A stretch of DNA of 64,000 nt, from assembly GCA_017616895.1 (NCBI GenBank), contig JAFZXE010000022.1:1-64000 (forward strand), in the 5' to 3' direction. The position numbers and the translations under genes are program-made. The DNA is from Bacteroidales bacterium. GTDB taxonomy: Bacteria > Bacteroidota > Bacteroidia > Bacteroidales > P3. How positions within the stretch are numbered: the stretch's first letter is position 1; each line of letters starts with the position of its first letter. Positions 26,683 through 35,651 of this stretch are shown one piece after another. Below the pieces are notes generated by a model that was not told where the DNA came from, made no database searches, and saw only the letters and a program-made list of their open reading frames with translations.

Positions 26683-28086
26683 TTATTTCAATTCCACCTC
26701 TTCGCGGAAGTCGGCTATGTGGACGTTTTGCCAGCCAGCCTCCTCGAGGGTGTCGGCGAAGTGCTGCTGGGTCTCGGCTTCGCCGTGAACGAGAAACAGT
26801 CGGCGCACCTTCGACTTGCTCTGGCAGTCGATATAGCGCATCATCTCGTTGTAGTCGCCGTGTCCCGAGAGTGAGTCGATACGTCTCAGGTCGCAGCGCA
26901 CCGTGTAAGGACGTCCGAATATCGACACCGTCTTGTCGCCGCGCATTATCTTGGCTCCGAGGGTGGTCGGCTCACAGTAACCTACGCACAGTATCGTGGT
27001 CTTAGGGTTTTCGATGTTGTTGGCTATATGGTGTTTCACACGGCCTGCCTCCATCATACCCGATGCCGAGATGATAATACAGGTCTTGTTGCGCACGTTG
27101 AGTGCTTTCGAGGCCTCGACGCTCTGTATGTACTGCAGGCGGTCGAACCCGAACGGGTCTTTGTCTTTCTCCATAAACTCCTTGATGTCGTCGTTGAAGC
27201 ACTCTTCGTGCAGCCGCATGATGTTGGTTGCCGACACACTCAGCGGGCTATCGACAAACACGTCGATGTCGGGCAGCAGTTTTTGGTGTACCAGTCGGTC
27301 GAGGGCATAGATTATCTCCTGTGCGCGTCCGATGGCGAACGAGGGTATGATGAGTTTTCCTTTCTTCTTGGTGCAGGTGTCGAGCACAGCCATCAGCAGC
27401 TCCTGCTCAGCGGTGTCGAGTGTCGTGTGCAGGCGGTCGCCGTAGGTCGATTCCATGATGAGATAATCCACCTGCGGGAACGGCTCGGGGTCTTTGAGTA
27501 TCTTCTTGTCGTAGCGCCCTATGTCGCCCGTGAAGCCCAACTTAATGATGCGGCGTCCCTCTTTGATTTCGAGATAGACGCACGCCGAACCGAGTATATG
27601 ACCTGCGTCGAAGAACTCCACCGTCACCTCGCCCTCGATGTTGAATTTCTTGTGATAGGGCACACTTATGAAGCACTGCATACATGCTTGCGCGTCCTCT
27701 TCGGTGTATATGGGCTCCACAGGTTCCAACCCTTGCGCTTTGCGCTTCTTGTTGAAGGTGTGGGTATCCGACTCCTGTATTCTGCCCGCGTCGGCCAGCA
27801 TGATGGCGCAGAGGTCGCGTGTGGCGGGTGTGCAGAGCACCGTGCCGTTGAATCCAAGCTTGTGGATGTAGGGTATCAAGCCCGAGTGGTCGATATGGGC
27901 GTGGGAGAGTATGAGGTAGTCGATCTCCGATGGGTTGAATCCCAGGTCGCGGTTCATCGCGTCCGTCTCAAGTCCCTTGCCCTGATACATGCCGCAGTCG
28001 AGCAGTATCTTCAATCCCTTCTTGGTTGTTATCAAGTGCTTGCTGCCTGTAACCTCTTTGGCAGCTCCCATAAATTGGAGTTTCAT
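26683..28086 (-). CDS. Beta-CASP metallo-beta-lactamase RNase-like protein
   Basis: 467 aa. Zinc motif SHAHIDHSG at residues 61-69; later MBL motifs FFDAGHILGSA, GFTGDIGR and MESTYG; beta-CASP signatures IIPSFAIGRAQE, ISASGMMEAGR and C-terminal SGHGDYNE. Such proteins are RNA-processing exo/endonucleases of the YSH1/CPSF-73-like group. It is in the same orientation as carbonic anhydrase. Confidence 0.9.
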   Translation of the reverse strand: MKLQFMGAAKEVTGSKHLITTKKGLKILLDCGMYQGKGLETDAMNRDLGFNPSEIDYLILSHAHIDHSGLIPYIHKLGFNGTVLCTPATRDLCAIMLADAGRIQESDTHTFNKKRKAQGLEPVEPIYTEEDAQACMQCFISVPYHKKFNIEGEVTVEFFDAGHILGSACVYLEIKEGRRIIKLGFTGDIGRYDKKILKDPEPFPQVDYLIMESTYGDRLHTTLDTAEQELLMAVLDTCTKKKGKLIIPSFAIGRAQEIIYALDRLVHQKLLPDIDVFVDSPLSVSATNIMRLHEECFNDDIKEFMEKDKDPFGFDRLQYIQSVEASKALNVRNKTCIIISASGMMEAGRVKHHIANNIENPKTTILCVGYCEPTTLGAKIMRGDKTVSIFGRPYTVRCDLRRIDSLSGHGDYNEMMRYIDCQSKSKVRRLFLVHGEAETQQHFADTLEEAGWQNVHIADFREEVELK

Positions 28087-28102
28087 GATGAATGGATTTT
28101 TG

Positions 28103-28167
28103 CGTTGATATGTTTACTGTTGATATGTTGATACGTTGATATGTTGATATGTTGAAATGTTGATATG
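28103..28167 (+). repeat. GTTGATATGTT near-tandem repeat
   Basis: About six imperfect 9-10-bp units in the gap upstream of the RNase-like gene; the same word fills the 30,860-30,985 gap. Confidence 0.7.
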
Positions 28168-28236
28168 TATTCTTGAACCTTGAACCTTGAACCATGAATC
28201 CCTATCGCCCTGCGCGGGCACGTACATAACCGCTAA

Positions 28237-29445
28237 TTACTGTATCGGCTGCACCAGTTGCCTCAGTTTCTCTATGTCCAACTCTCGGTATTGGTTGTTT
28301 GTCGGGTCTTGGAAGTATTTTTGGTTCGAGTTATAGTCGTCCACATCGTAGTTCGTGGCTTTGTCAAACAGTGCGTCGGCCACCTGATGTTTCAGTGTCT
28401 CCAGGTCGCTTTTCCCGTTCAGGTAGTCTTCCTGCTGTTTCTCGGTCAGGTATTTCGATACTTTCGCCCACTGTTTCTCGGCTATGCATCCTGTGCTGTC
28501 CACCGAGCGCTCCAACTCTGGGAAGTTCACCCATCCAGTCAGGGTGGTCTCAAGTAGCGCGATGTTTTTTCTGTTCTTGTCGGTATAATAACCCAGATAT
28601 GCGTGGCATGGTTCGACGAATATTACAGGTTTGAGCCCTATTCTGCGCATTATCGAGGCAAAGAACACACAGGCATCGACACAGTTGGCTTGGCGGTAGC
28701 GATACACCTCGTCGAAGAAGCGTATGTGCTGAGTGCTACTCCGTTTCGATGGGTTGGCGGTGCATGTAATCGACGAGTAGGTGATGCCTCGGTTCAGCGC
28801 ATAATACCATATAGCCCTTACCTGTTGCTGCGGTGTGTTGGCTTTGGTTTGGTAGCCGGTGAACCTGTTCACCACTCCTTGGTCGAGCATCTCGGCCAGC
28901 ATCGAGTCGATTTCTGTGTGGTCTTCGTTCACGTAGGCGCAGAACATCCATTTGAAATCCACCAACTCTCCAGACGTGTCTCTGACCGAAAGCAGACATT
29001 CGTTAACCGAGCGGTATGTAAGGTGCAGGTTGCGCACTCCCACACGTTCGTCGTCGAGGTAGCAGCTGAAGGTGAGGTCTATCGGTCCTGGCTGCCGTAG
29101 GTTGCGCAGCACGTCGTATTTCCACTTTGGACGAATTACAACAGAGTATTCGTTGCCGTGTTTGCCAAGCGTCTCCTGTATCTCGGTTTCGTAGTTCAAC
29201 GCCGACGAGTCGATTACTATCCTCATCACCGAGTTGTCTGTTGGTGGTGTGAGACGTGCCTCAAACAGGTCGAACTCGTCGTTGCCCGAGTAGTTGTTGT
29301 AGCCAAGTATCAGCGACGGGTAGAGTATGCCGTCCAGCAACGGCTGATAGCTTACTTGGAAGTTCGCCTTCCCCGGCCTCGACGCAGGGTTGCAACCCAC
29401 TAGCGCCATAAGCATAACCAGAACTATAATTTCAAACCTTTTCAA
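28237..29445 (-). CDS. Lipoprotein with transglutaminase-like domain
   Basis: 402 aa; lipobox LVGC (Cys18) after a hydrophobic leader. The N-terminal ~150 residues are beta-rich. The central region YRYRQANCVDACVFFASIMRRIGLKPV is typical of a transglutaminase-like (papain-like) core with Cys in NCVDA, followed by a His in EPCHAYLGYY and an acidic residue in IALLETT. Probably periplasmic or surface cysteine-type enzyme or a catalytically inactive binder. Substrate unknown. Confidence 0.65.
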   Translation of the reverse strand: MKRFEIIVLVMLMALVGCNPASRPGKANFQVSYQPLLDGILYPSLILGYNNYSGNDEFDLFEARLTPPTDNSVMRIVIDSSALNYETEIQETLGKHGNEYSVVIRPKWKYDVLRNLRQPGPIDLTFSCYLDDERVGVRNLHLTYRSVNECLLSVRDTSGELVDFKWMFCAYVNEDHTEIDSMLAEMLDQGVVNRFTGYQTKANTPQQQVRAIWYYALNRGITYSSITCTANPSKRSSTQHIRFFDEVYRYRQANCVDACVFFASIMRRIGLKPVIFVEPCHAYLGYYTDKNRKNIALLETTLTGWVNFPELERSVDSTGCIAEKQWAKVSKYLTEKQQEDYLNGKSDLETLKHQVADALFDKATNYDVDDYNSNQKYFQDPTNNQYRELDIEKLRQLVQPIQ

Positions 29446-29476
29446 AATTCAAAATTCGAATTTCAAAATTAAAATC

Positions 29477-30853
29477 TCACCCATTCAAAATTCCCGTTAT
29501 AAGCACTATAAGCAGTGCCGCTGGCGCCACGAAGCGTATCAGGAACATGAACACGCCTAAGTAGCCCGTCTTCAATGTTCCGCCGTTCGAGAGTTCATCT
29601 TTTATGATCTCTTTCTTCACCACCCAGCCGAGGAAAATCACCGCACAGAGCGAGCAGAGCGGCGGCAAGTATATAGAGTTCAGCTGATCTACGAAGCCGA
29701 ACAGAGTCTTGCCTCCAATCGTGAAGCCGTTCCACACTCCGTTCGACAACGACAGCACCGCCGACAGTACCAGCATCAGCCCGCAGAGTATGATGGTGTT
29801 GCGGGTACGGCTGCTGCGTTTCGTGTTATATTCGTTGCCCCACGCCACCAGCGCTTCGAGTAGCGAGATGGCCGAAGTCAGCGCCGCAATCACGAGCAGC
29901 AGGAAGAAAATGGTCTCGAATATCGTGCCTATAGGCAGCCCCTCGGCGGGGTTCATCGAGTTGAACACCGCAGGCAGCGTCATGAACACCAATCCCGGGC
30001 CGCCCGCCGGGTCTTGTCCGCAGGCAAACACCGCAGGGAAGATGGCGATGCCGGCCAGTATCGCAATCAGCGTGTCGCACACCGTAATCCATATCGAGGT
30101 CTTCAGCAGGTTGTCGTCTTTCGGCAGGTACGAGCCATAGACAATCATCACGCCCATGCCCACCGACAGCGAGAACAGCGCCTGGCCCAATGCGGCAAGC
30201 ACACCCTGCCCAGTGAGTTGGGTGAAGTCGGGTTTGAAGAGATATTCAAAGCCTTTCGCGGCGCCGGGCAGCGTAGCCGAGCGCACACACAGCGCCATGA
30301 GCAGCACCACCAACACGGGCATCAGTATCTTCGACACTCGCTCGATGCCTTTCTGCACACCGCCTATGATTACGGCAGCGGTGATGGCCAGGAACACGGC
30401 GATGAACACAATCGGACGCAGCGCCGAGTTGGAGAAGCTGTTGAAGTGTTCGGTTATCGCGTTGCTGTCGAGTCCCGCAAGCCGACCCACGGCCGATTCG
30501 GCGAAGTAGTTGGTCGTCCAACCCGAGATGACAAGATAGAGGGCGAGTATGAGAAAGCTGGTGATAAGTCCCAGCAAACCCGCATAGCGCCACCAGCGCT
30601 GTTTCGGCGAGGGCGCGAGGGTCTCGTAGGCGAATATCGGCGTCCGGCGCGTGTGACGTCCCATTACAAACTCAGTGATCATCAGCGCCATGCCGATAAA
30701 AAACACGAAGCACAGATAGACGAGCAAAAACGCTCCGCCGCCATACTGTCCGCAGATATATGGAAAACGCCAGATGTTGCCCAATCCCACGGCTGAGCCT
30801 ACTGCCGCCGCGATGGCACCGAACGAAGAAGTAAATCCTTTGGTTTCAGACAT
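29477..30853 (-). CDS. Sodium-dependent transporter, SNF (NSS) family
   Basis: 458 aa, inner membrane, about 11-12 helices. The family signature is at the N-terminus: AAAVGSAVGLGNIWRFPY (residues ~14-31), then GGGAFLLVYLCFVF. Members (LeuT, TnaT) co-import amino acids or related solutes with Na+. Substrate not predictable. The flanking gap to ruvC is filled with GTTGATATG-type repeats. Confidence 0.9.
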   Translation of the reverse strand: MSETKGFTSSFGAIAAAVGSAVGLGNIWRFPYICGQYGGGAFLLVYLCFVFFIGMALMITEFVMGRHTRRTPIFAYETLAPSPKQRWWRYAGLLGLITSFLILALYLVISGWTTNYFAESAVGRLAGLDSNAITEHFNSFSNSALRPIVFIAVFLAITAAVIIGGVQKGIERVSKILMPVLVVLLMALCVRSATLPGAAKGFEYLFKPDFTQLTGQGVLAALGQALFSLSVGMGVMIVYGSYLPKDDNLLKTSIWITVCDTLIAILAGIAIFPAVFACGQDPAGGPGLVFMTLPAVFNSMNPAEGLPIGTIFETIFFLLLVIAALTSAISLLEALVAWGNEYNTKRSSRTRNTIILCGLMLVLSAVLSLSNGVWNGFTIGGKTLFGFVDQLNSIYLPPLCSLCAVIFLGWVVKKEIIKDELSNGGTLKTGYLGVFMFLIRFVAPAALLIVLITGILNG

Positions 30854-30985
30854 TGTTTTGTTGATATGTTTTATGTTGATATGTTTTATGTTGATACGTT
30901 GATATGTTGATATGTTTTATGTTGATACGGTTTTATGTTGATATGTTGATACGGTTTTGTTGATAGGTTGATATGTTAATACGTT
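30854..30985 (+). repeat. TATGTTGATA near-tandem repeat array
   Basis: About 130 bp of imperfect TATGTTGATA/TTTTATGTTGATACG units between ruvC and the SNF transporter. Confidence 0.75.
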
Positions 30986-30996
30986 TAAACGGTTTT

Positions 30997-31051
30997 TGTT
31001 TTCGTTATCGTTTTCGTTGGCCGAAGGCTCGCTGACCGCTAACTGCTAAAC
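30997..31051. repeat. Dispersed repeat with CCGAAGG hairpin, copy 1
   Basis: TTTCGTTATCGTTTTCGTT then GCCGAAGGCTC and CTGACCGCTAACTGC. The reverse complement recurs at 54341-54428. Confidence 0.55.
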
Positions 31052-31621
31052 TCCCATCTTTTCCACGTATTCCGTCCAGCTTGCCCTTTGCGACTTCGCC
31101 TTGTGTTTCTTCGGTTTCAGTTCCTGGTGCAGCGCCGCCATCGGGTGGGTGAGTTGCAGGTAGTGGCAGTAGGCCGCCGCCAACGCGTCGGTGGCGTCGA
31201 GATATTTCGGCTCGTCGTCGAATCCCAGCTGCATCCTCAGCATCCCCGACACCTGCTCCTTCGAAGCGGCGCCGTTGCCCGTGATGTACTGCTTTATCAG
31301 ACGCGGTTCGTATTCCGTGAACGACAGGTCGCGGCTCATCGCCGCCGCTATCGCCACACCCTGCGCCCGTCCCAGCTTCAGCATCGACTGAACGTTCTTG
31401 CCGTAGAACGGAGCCTCTATCGCCAGGTGGTCGGGGTGGTAGCGGTCGATTATCTCCACCACGCTGTCGAAGATCTTGCGTATTCTGAGGTTGTAGTCTT
31501 CAATACGTTTAAGGTACAACACATCCATCGTCACCAACTGCGCGCGAGTCTCCTCCACACGCAGTATGCTATATCCCATTATCAAAGTTCCCGGGTCGAT
31601 CCCCAATACAATACGCTCCAT
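31046..31621 (-). CDS. ruvC: Holliday junction resolvase RuvC
   Basis: 191 aa starting MERIVLGIDPGTLIMGYS. The ATG at 31621 is preferred over the GTG at 31627, being about 14 nt from the predicted start of transcription. Acidic catalytic residues are visible: Asp in GIDPG (residue ~8), Glu in HLAIEAPFYGKN, and the Asp pair in KYLDATDALAAA. Endonuclease resolving Holliday junctions with RuvAB during homologous recombination. The C-terminal tail is Lys-rich. Confidence 0.95.
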   Translation of the reverse strand: MERIVLGIDPGTLIMGYSILRVEETRAQLVTMDVLYLKRIEDYNLRIRKIFDSVVEIIDRYHPDHLAIEAPFYGKNVQSMLKLGRAQGVAIAAAMSRDLSFTEYEPRLIKQYITGNGAASKEQVSGMLRMQLGFDDEPKYLDATDALAAAYCHYLQLTHPMAALHQELKPKKHKAKSQRASWTEYVEKMGV

Positions 31622-31641
31622 AGGCACGTCATAATATCTTG

Positions 31642-31672
31642 CAAATTTACGAACAATGCCGCTAATTGCAAA
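31642..31672 (-). promoter_or_regulatory. Promoter of ruvC
   Basis: Minus strand: TTTG (31669-31672), 19-nt spacer, -7 TAAATTTG (31642-31649). Confidence 0.8.
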
Positions 31673-31707
31673 ATATTTTTTTCACGCCCATGTTGATACG
31701 TCTCAAA

Positions 31708-34158
31708 TTACCTCAGCACCATCACCATTCCTACGCCATACCGTTTTTTGCCATATATATCTGTCATGTACCATTTGTAAACGTAGGTCGATTGTGGGAC
31801 GGGTTTCCCGTTGTGGGTGCCGTCCCAGGTGTCATGTATGTCGTCCGAATGCCAAACAAGCAGTCCCCCTCGATTATAGAGAAACAGTTCGAAATCGGCC
31901 ACCTTGCAAGTGGTGTAAGGCCCGAATCGGTTGTTTTGCGATTGGTCGGGTGTTATGATGTTGGGAAACCAGATAGAATTATTCTCTACTGGAAAATGGA
32001 AGATTGAGTCGGAACAGCAATATTCGTTGCACGAACGAAGCATTACGCTGATCGTGTCGGGTAGCGGAAGCTGAAATTCACGTTGAACGGCCCTGCCATA
32101 TAGTGTATCACCGTCAAAGAAACACCACATGGAACTCCGCGTGCCGTATGTGTGGTCATAGAGGGTTATGGCTGGGTTGTCGATGTCTATATAGTTTCGG
32201 TTGGGCCTGATTTCAAGATACGGTGGGCGTTTTATGACTATGGTTATCGATGCGACGATATTGCCGTTTACATCATGAAGACGATATGTGGTTGTGACCG
32301 TTGGATGTACGGTGATGGGAGATTGGTTTTGCTGTCCTTGCAGCTCTTCATCGTTCGGCGACGAACTCCAATAGGACTCAGTGATGCCGGTTGCGGTCAA
32401 GACAACCGCATCGCCTGGACATCCGCCCGTCGCACTGCTTGTTATTACAACCGGCGGCTGGCTTACATGAAGCGTCACGATGGAGTCGCATCCGTTGGCT
32501 GCCGTTAGGGTGAATCGGTAGTCGCCTGCCTCGTGAATCACGCTGCCGAGGAAAACAATAGAGTCGCCAACATTGACACTTACGTCCGCCTCGCTGGCGC
32601 TGTTGGCTATCACATGGAGCGTCAGCAGTTGGTAATGCACGACGGTGTCTCCAACCATTGTGGAGTCTATAAGATTCATTATGCCGACATTCGCGGTTTG
32701 CTGGCTGTTGACAACAAACCCATATCCCGTGTAATCGTTTCCTTGGCAGACGGTATCGTCATGTCTAACCGTGTCGCGACGTATGCCTGGAGGACAGCGT
32801 TCCAGCGTGTCCGTCATCATATCAATGTTATAAGCAAACCCTGACCATGAACCCAATCCGTAGGCTCGTGCAGCAAAGAGCCCACCGTCAAGTGTGTGTG
32901 CCCCGTATGCAATATGCATCCTTGCATGGCTATATGGCGTGCCGGCTATCGCGCTGAACTGTGAAGACGGTATTATCGTGCCGTCAAGGGCAAGAACGCC
33001 TACCGAGGAGGTCTCCGTTATGATGTTTATATACGGATTTGATATGTAGTGTACTTGAGAAGGGTTGTCGTTGTTTTGGTGCAACATAAAGTCGCTGTGG
33101 CATACCCATCGGTTTACAGGTGGTAACGAGGCGGCTCCGGGGTCGCCTAGTGTCCCGCCGTTTCGGTAGCTCACAAGATACAGGCATGCATAGGCGGGTT
33201 GTGTGGTTATTATATGCGCTGTAGAGTTTGCGTTTAGCGTATATTCGTAACTTTGTCCTCGCATTAGTGTGGTCGTTTCGTTGCCATTGATACTTACCAG
33301 GCAGTTATCTGCACCAGCGGTTATCAACACTCTGTCACCCTCCGTACGGTCAAGCGATGCATCGGCCACAAACTCCGTCCCCCATAGCGAGGTCGGCAAT
33401 GCTTGCTCCATAAAGTGGTCACGCCCGGTATTTGTGGCACTGTATCCGACTCGTCCCGCTCCGCAACCTTGGAAGAGTGCAAACGGTTTGCAATCAGAAA
33501 CAATCTCCATTCCTGAAAAGTGATTGTTTTGATTGGCTCTTAGCATCAAACTTTGTCCAGCATCGAGGCTTACCGTATATTGGCTTCCTATTGGTAGGTC
33601 AAGCCCTGTCACCTCACATGGAATCACCATCGAAATCTCGGTTCCGTCTTCTGTGGCAACTATAGCTATGTTGGCTGGATGGTCACTGTTGTTGGGGTAG
33701 TTCTGCACAAGATAGTTGTTACCTATGGTGTAGGTGGGAAGAACTAGTGCGAAATCCAACGAGCCTGTTTGATAATTGCTGGAATATAGAGTTATGGGAG
33801 CGGTTGAAGCAACATGGTATCCTATATTGTGTGGCTGACCTGATGGTATTGTGCTAGGTGTTGGAAGCATAATTTGAACCTTGCTTCCCGCATCCAAGTT
33901 CTCCGTCTGTGTCCATCCTGTCACTGGGTTTGTCACCGTCACCGATGCCTGTTGAGGTCCTGTTGCTATAATCGATAGAGCTGCATTTGCCGGGTCGTCG
34001 TCGTTGCAGAGAAAGGTGACCCAGAAATCGTCGCCAACAGAGGAGTTCCGCCCGCAGTTGTTGTTTTGGGCACTCGAGGAGTATGCTGCTAAAAAGGTAA
34101 TTGCAGCAAATAAACACCAGGTTGCGTATTTTCTTACTCCATTATTCATGCGGCTCAT
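31708..34158 (-). CDS. T9SS type B-sorted surface protein with IgGFc-binding-like head
   Basis: 816 aa. Signal peptide ending YSSSAQ (~residue 31). The N-terminal ~400 residues (VGDDFWVTFLCNDD, STAPITLYSSNYQ, LVLPTYTIGNNYLVQNYP, GSQYTVSLDAGQSLMLRA) match the pattern of IgGFc-binding-protein N-terminal domains in Bacteroidota surface proteins. Ig-like/PKD-like segments follow. The last ~90 residues are a gliding-motility-type (type B) C-terminal domain: FPNIITPDQSQNNRFGP, ELFLYNRGGLLVW, DTWDGTHNGKPVPQSTYVY, YGVGMVMVLR. Secreted through the type IX system and surface attached. Confidence 0.85.
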   Translation of the reverse strand: MSRMNNGVRKYATWCLFAAITFLAAYSSSAQNNNCGRNSSVGDDFWVTFLCNDDDPANAALSIIATGPQQASVTVTNPVTGWTQTENLDAGSKVQIMLPTPSTIPSGQPHNIGYHVASTAPITLYSSNYQTGSLDFALVLPTYTIGNNYLVQNYPNNSDHPANIAIVATEDGTEISMVIPCEVTGLDLPIGSQYTVSLDAGQSLMLRANQNNHFSGMEIVSDCKPFALFQGCGAGRVGYSATNTGRDHFMEQALPTSLWGTEFVADASLDRTEGDRVLITAGADNCLVSINGNETTTLMRGQSYEYTLNANSTAHIITTQPAYACLYLVSYRNGGTLGDPGAASLPPVNRWVCHSDFMLHQNNDNPSQVHYISNPYINIITETSSVGVLALDGTIIPSSQFSAIAGTPYSHARMHIAYGAHTLDGGLFAARAYGLGSWSGFAYNIDMMTDTLERCPPGIRRDTVRHDDTVCQGNDYTGYGFVVNSQQTANVGIMNLIDSTMVGDTVVHYQLLTLHVIANSASEADVSVNVGDSIVFLGSVIHEAGDYRFTLTAANGCDSIVTLHVSQPPVVITSSATGGCPGDAVVLTATGITESYWSSSPNDEELQGQQNQSPITVHPTVTTTYRLHDVNGNIVASITIVIKRPPYLEIRPNRNYIDIDNPAITLYDHTYGTRSSMWCFFDGDTLYGRAVQREFQLPLPDTISVMLRSCNEYCCSDSIFHFPVENNSIWFPNIITPDQSQNNRFGPYTTCKVADFELFLYNRGGLLVWHSDDIHDTWDGTHNGKPVPQSTYVYKWYMTDIYGKKRYGVGMVMVLR

Positions 34159-34346
34159 ATTTTTAACTTGATAGCGCTTTCTCGGGTCAATTCATGGCAG
34201 ATGAACGTTTGTTTGCTTGTATGGAATTAGTTGGCGGAAGGCGGTTCTGATCTGTGAGTGGGTTTTGGTGGGGTTGATATCCTATGGTGCGAGGGATTGT
34301 TGTCGGATATTTGTGGGATGGGTATAGAGGGTTATATAATTAGTTG

Positions 34347-34354
34347 CAAAAATA
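34347..34354 (-). promoter_or_regulatory. -7 box for the T9SS type B protein
   Basis: TATTTTTG on the minus strand, leader about 180 nt. No clear -33 element. Confidence 0.45.
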
Positions 34355-34574
34355 GACAAAAACCGTCATTGATATATAATATATAGACGCAAAGGGGGTA
34401 AAAAATTGACAATGGGGGTAAAATTTTAACATTTTTTTTCTGGGGAGAGGGTGGATTTGGGGACGCTTGTTGTACAGGTGGTTTTGTAAGTTGTTGGTTG
34501 GGTGTGAGATACCGAACTTTTGGGATTATGGGATTTTTTACGGTATAATATGCTGGTTAACAGTAATATTAGTT

Positions 34575-34632
34575 AGTGTCATTAGGTAGCCATTAGGTAG
34601 TCATTAGGTTATCATTAGGTAGTCATTAGGTA
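34575..34632 (+). repeat. TCATTAGGTAG tandem repeat
   Basis: Five copies of a ~11-bp unit (GTCATTAGGTA, GCCATTAGGTA, GTCATTAGGTT and so on). Confidence 0.8.
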
Positions 34633-34692
34633 GATAGTGCTTTTGTTGTGCGGCGGATGTGGGGTATTTGTGGCTTTTTTGATGTTTTTTTT

Positions 34693-34808
34693 AGGGGGGC
34701 TAGATGTTCTAGAGGGACTAGATTTACTAGAGGGGCTAGATTTACTAGAGGGGCTGGATTTGCTAGGGGGGCTAGATTTACTAGGGGAATTGGATTTGCT
34801 CGGGGGGG
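34693..34808 (+). repeat. GGGGCTAGATTTACTAGA tandem repeat
   Basis: About six 18-bp units drifting from GGACTAGATTTACTAGAG to GGAATTGGATTTGCTCGGG. Confidence 0.8.
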
Positions 34809-34831
34809 GGCTTGGTGTTTTTGGGGATATG

Positions 34832-34862
34832 AAAAAAGCCCGGACCTTGGGGGCTCGGGCTT
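34832..34862 (-). terminator. Terminator of hsp20
   Basis: Minus strand: AAGCCCGAGCCCCCAAGGTC then CGGGCTT and a T-run. It lies 40 nt downstream of the hsp20 stop. Confidence 0.75.
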
Positions 34863-34902
34863 GGATGTTTTGCCGTTTTTGTTTTGGCTTCGGAAGAGGG
34901 AC

Positions 34903-35334
34903 TTATTGGATGTCTATCTTCTGGGCGAGGGCTTTCTTCTCGTCTTCGGTGAACTTGGGCATCGTGATGGTCAGGATGCCGTGCTCGACCTTTGCCGAGA
35001 TCTGCTCGCGTTTGACGTTGTCGGGGAGCGTGAAGACTTGCTTGAACTGAGTGGAGCTGAACTCGCGGCGCAGCCACTTGCGTCCGTCTTTCTCCTCTTT
35101 CTTGTGCTCCTTGGACATCTCGACGACAAGCTGGTTGTCGGTGTCGATGCTGATGGAGAGGTCTTCTTTCTTGAGGCCTGGGACGCAGAGCTCCATCTCA
35201 TAGTCTTTGTCGGTCTCGCTGATGTTCATCTTCGGGGTGGCGCAATGCATCTCGGGTGCATAGCTGTTGCCCCAGTTGAGAAGCTCGTTGAACAATGACG
35301 GCATCAATTCGTTGTTGTTTCTTGTTACTAACAT
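34903..35334 (-). CDS. Small heat-shock protein, Hsp20/alpha-crystallin family
   Basis: 143 aa ATP-independent holdase. Alpha-crystallin domain from about residue 35 (PKMNISETDKDYEMELCVPG) to the conserved end VEHGILTITMPK (the A-x-x-x-n-G-v-L motif). A short N-terminal arm (LFNELLNWGN) precedes it. Unlike almost all neighbours, the gene has a perfect AGGAGG 8 nt upstream of the ATG, suggesting strong or stress-dependent translation. Confidence 0.93.
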   Translation of the reverse strand: MLVTRNNNELMPSLFNELLNWGNSYAPEMHCATPKMNISETDKDYEMELCVPGLKKEDLSISIDTDNQLVVEMSKEHKKEEKDGRKWLRREFSSTQFKQVFTLPDNVKREQISAKVEHGILTITMPKFTEDEKKALAQKIDIQ

Positions 35335-35342
35335 GGTTTTGT

Positions 35343-35348
35343 CCTCCT
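35343..35348 (-). promoter_or_regulatory. Canonical Shine-Dalgarno of hsp20
   Basis: AGGAGG on the minus strand, 8 nt before the ATG. Exceptional in this window, where starts generally lack such a sequence. Confidence 0.75.
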
Positions 35349-35616
35349 ATGATTTTTAATTGTGAATTTTGAATTATGAATTTTGAAGTTTTTCTTTCTT
35401 TTCGGGGCTCTTGCGAACCGTTCAAGGGGCTACGTGCAAGTTGTGTGCCCAACGGTTTATTGTGTCAAAATGACAGAAAATGTGCTTTTTTGACCGTTTT
35501 TTATTATGTCAAAATGACATAAAAGGGTGCTTGTTGGAGAGTTTGCGAGGGCGTTATTAATTGTTGTGTGTTGATATCTTTCGGCGTGGATGGGGGATAT
35601 ATATAAATAATTCAAG

Positions 35617-35624
35617 TAATTTTG
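35617..35624 (+). promoter_or_regulatory. -7 box of the glsA-like gene
   Basis: TAATTTTG about 28 nt before the ATG at 35652. No convincing -33. Its position argues against a start at 35622. Confidence 0.5.
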
Positions 35625-35651
35625 CAAGTGATTGAACCAACACGAGTGCCT

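Larger units (their letters stand above)
34159..34831. other. Intergenic region with two tandem-repeat tracts
   Basis: No credible gene in about 670 bp. It contains the upstream region of the T9SS protein, the TCATTAGGTAG tract (34575-34632) and the GGGGCTAGATTTACTAGA tract (34693-34808). An apparent Leu/Asp/Gly-rich reading frame across the second tract is a repeat artefact. Confidence 0.6.

Noticed and set aside
27028-28131. Long plus-strand ORF
   Set aside because: Exact antisense shadow of the beta-CASP RNase-like gene, no motifs.
34575-34808. Possible CRISPR or origin iterons
   Set aside because: Short drifting tandem repeats without spacers or a replication gene nearby.
34637-35050. 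Leu/Gly/Asp repeat ORF on the plus strand
   Set aside because: Direct translation of the 18-bp tandem repeat and then antisense of hsp20.
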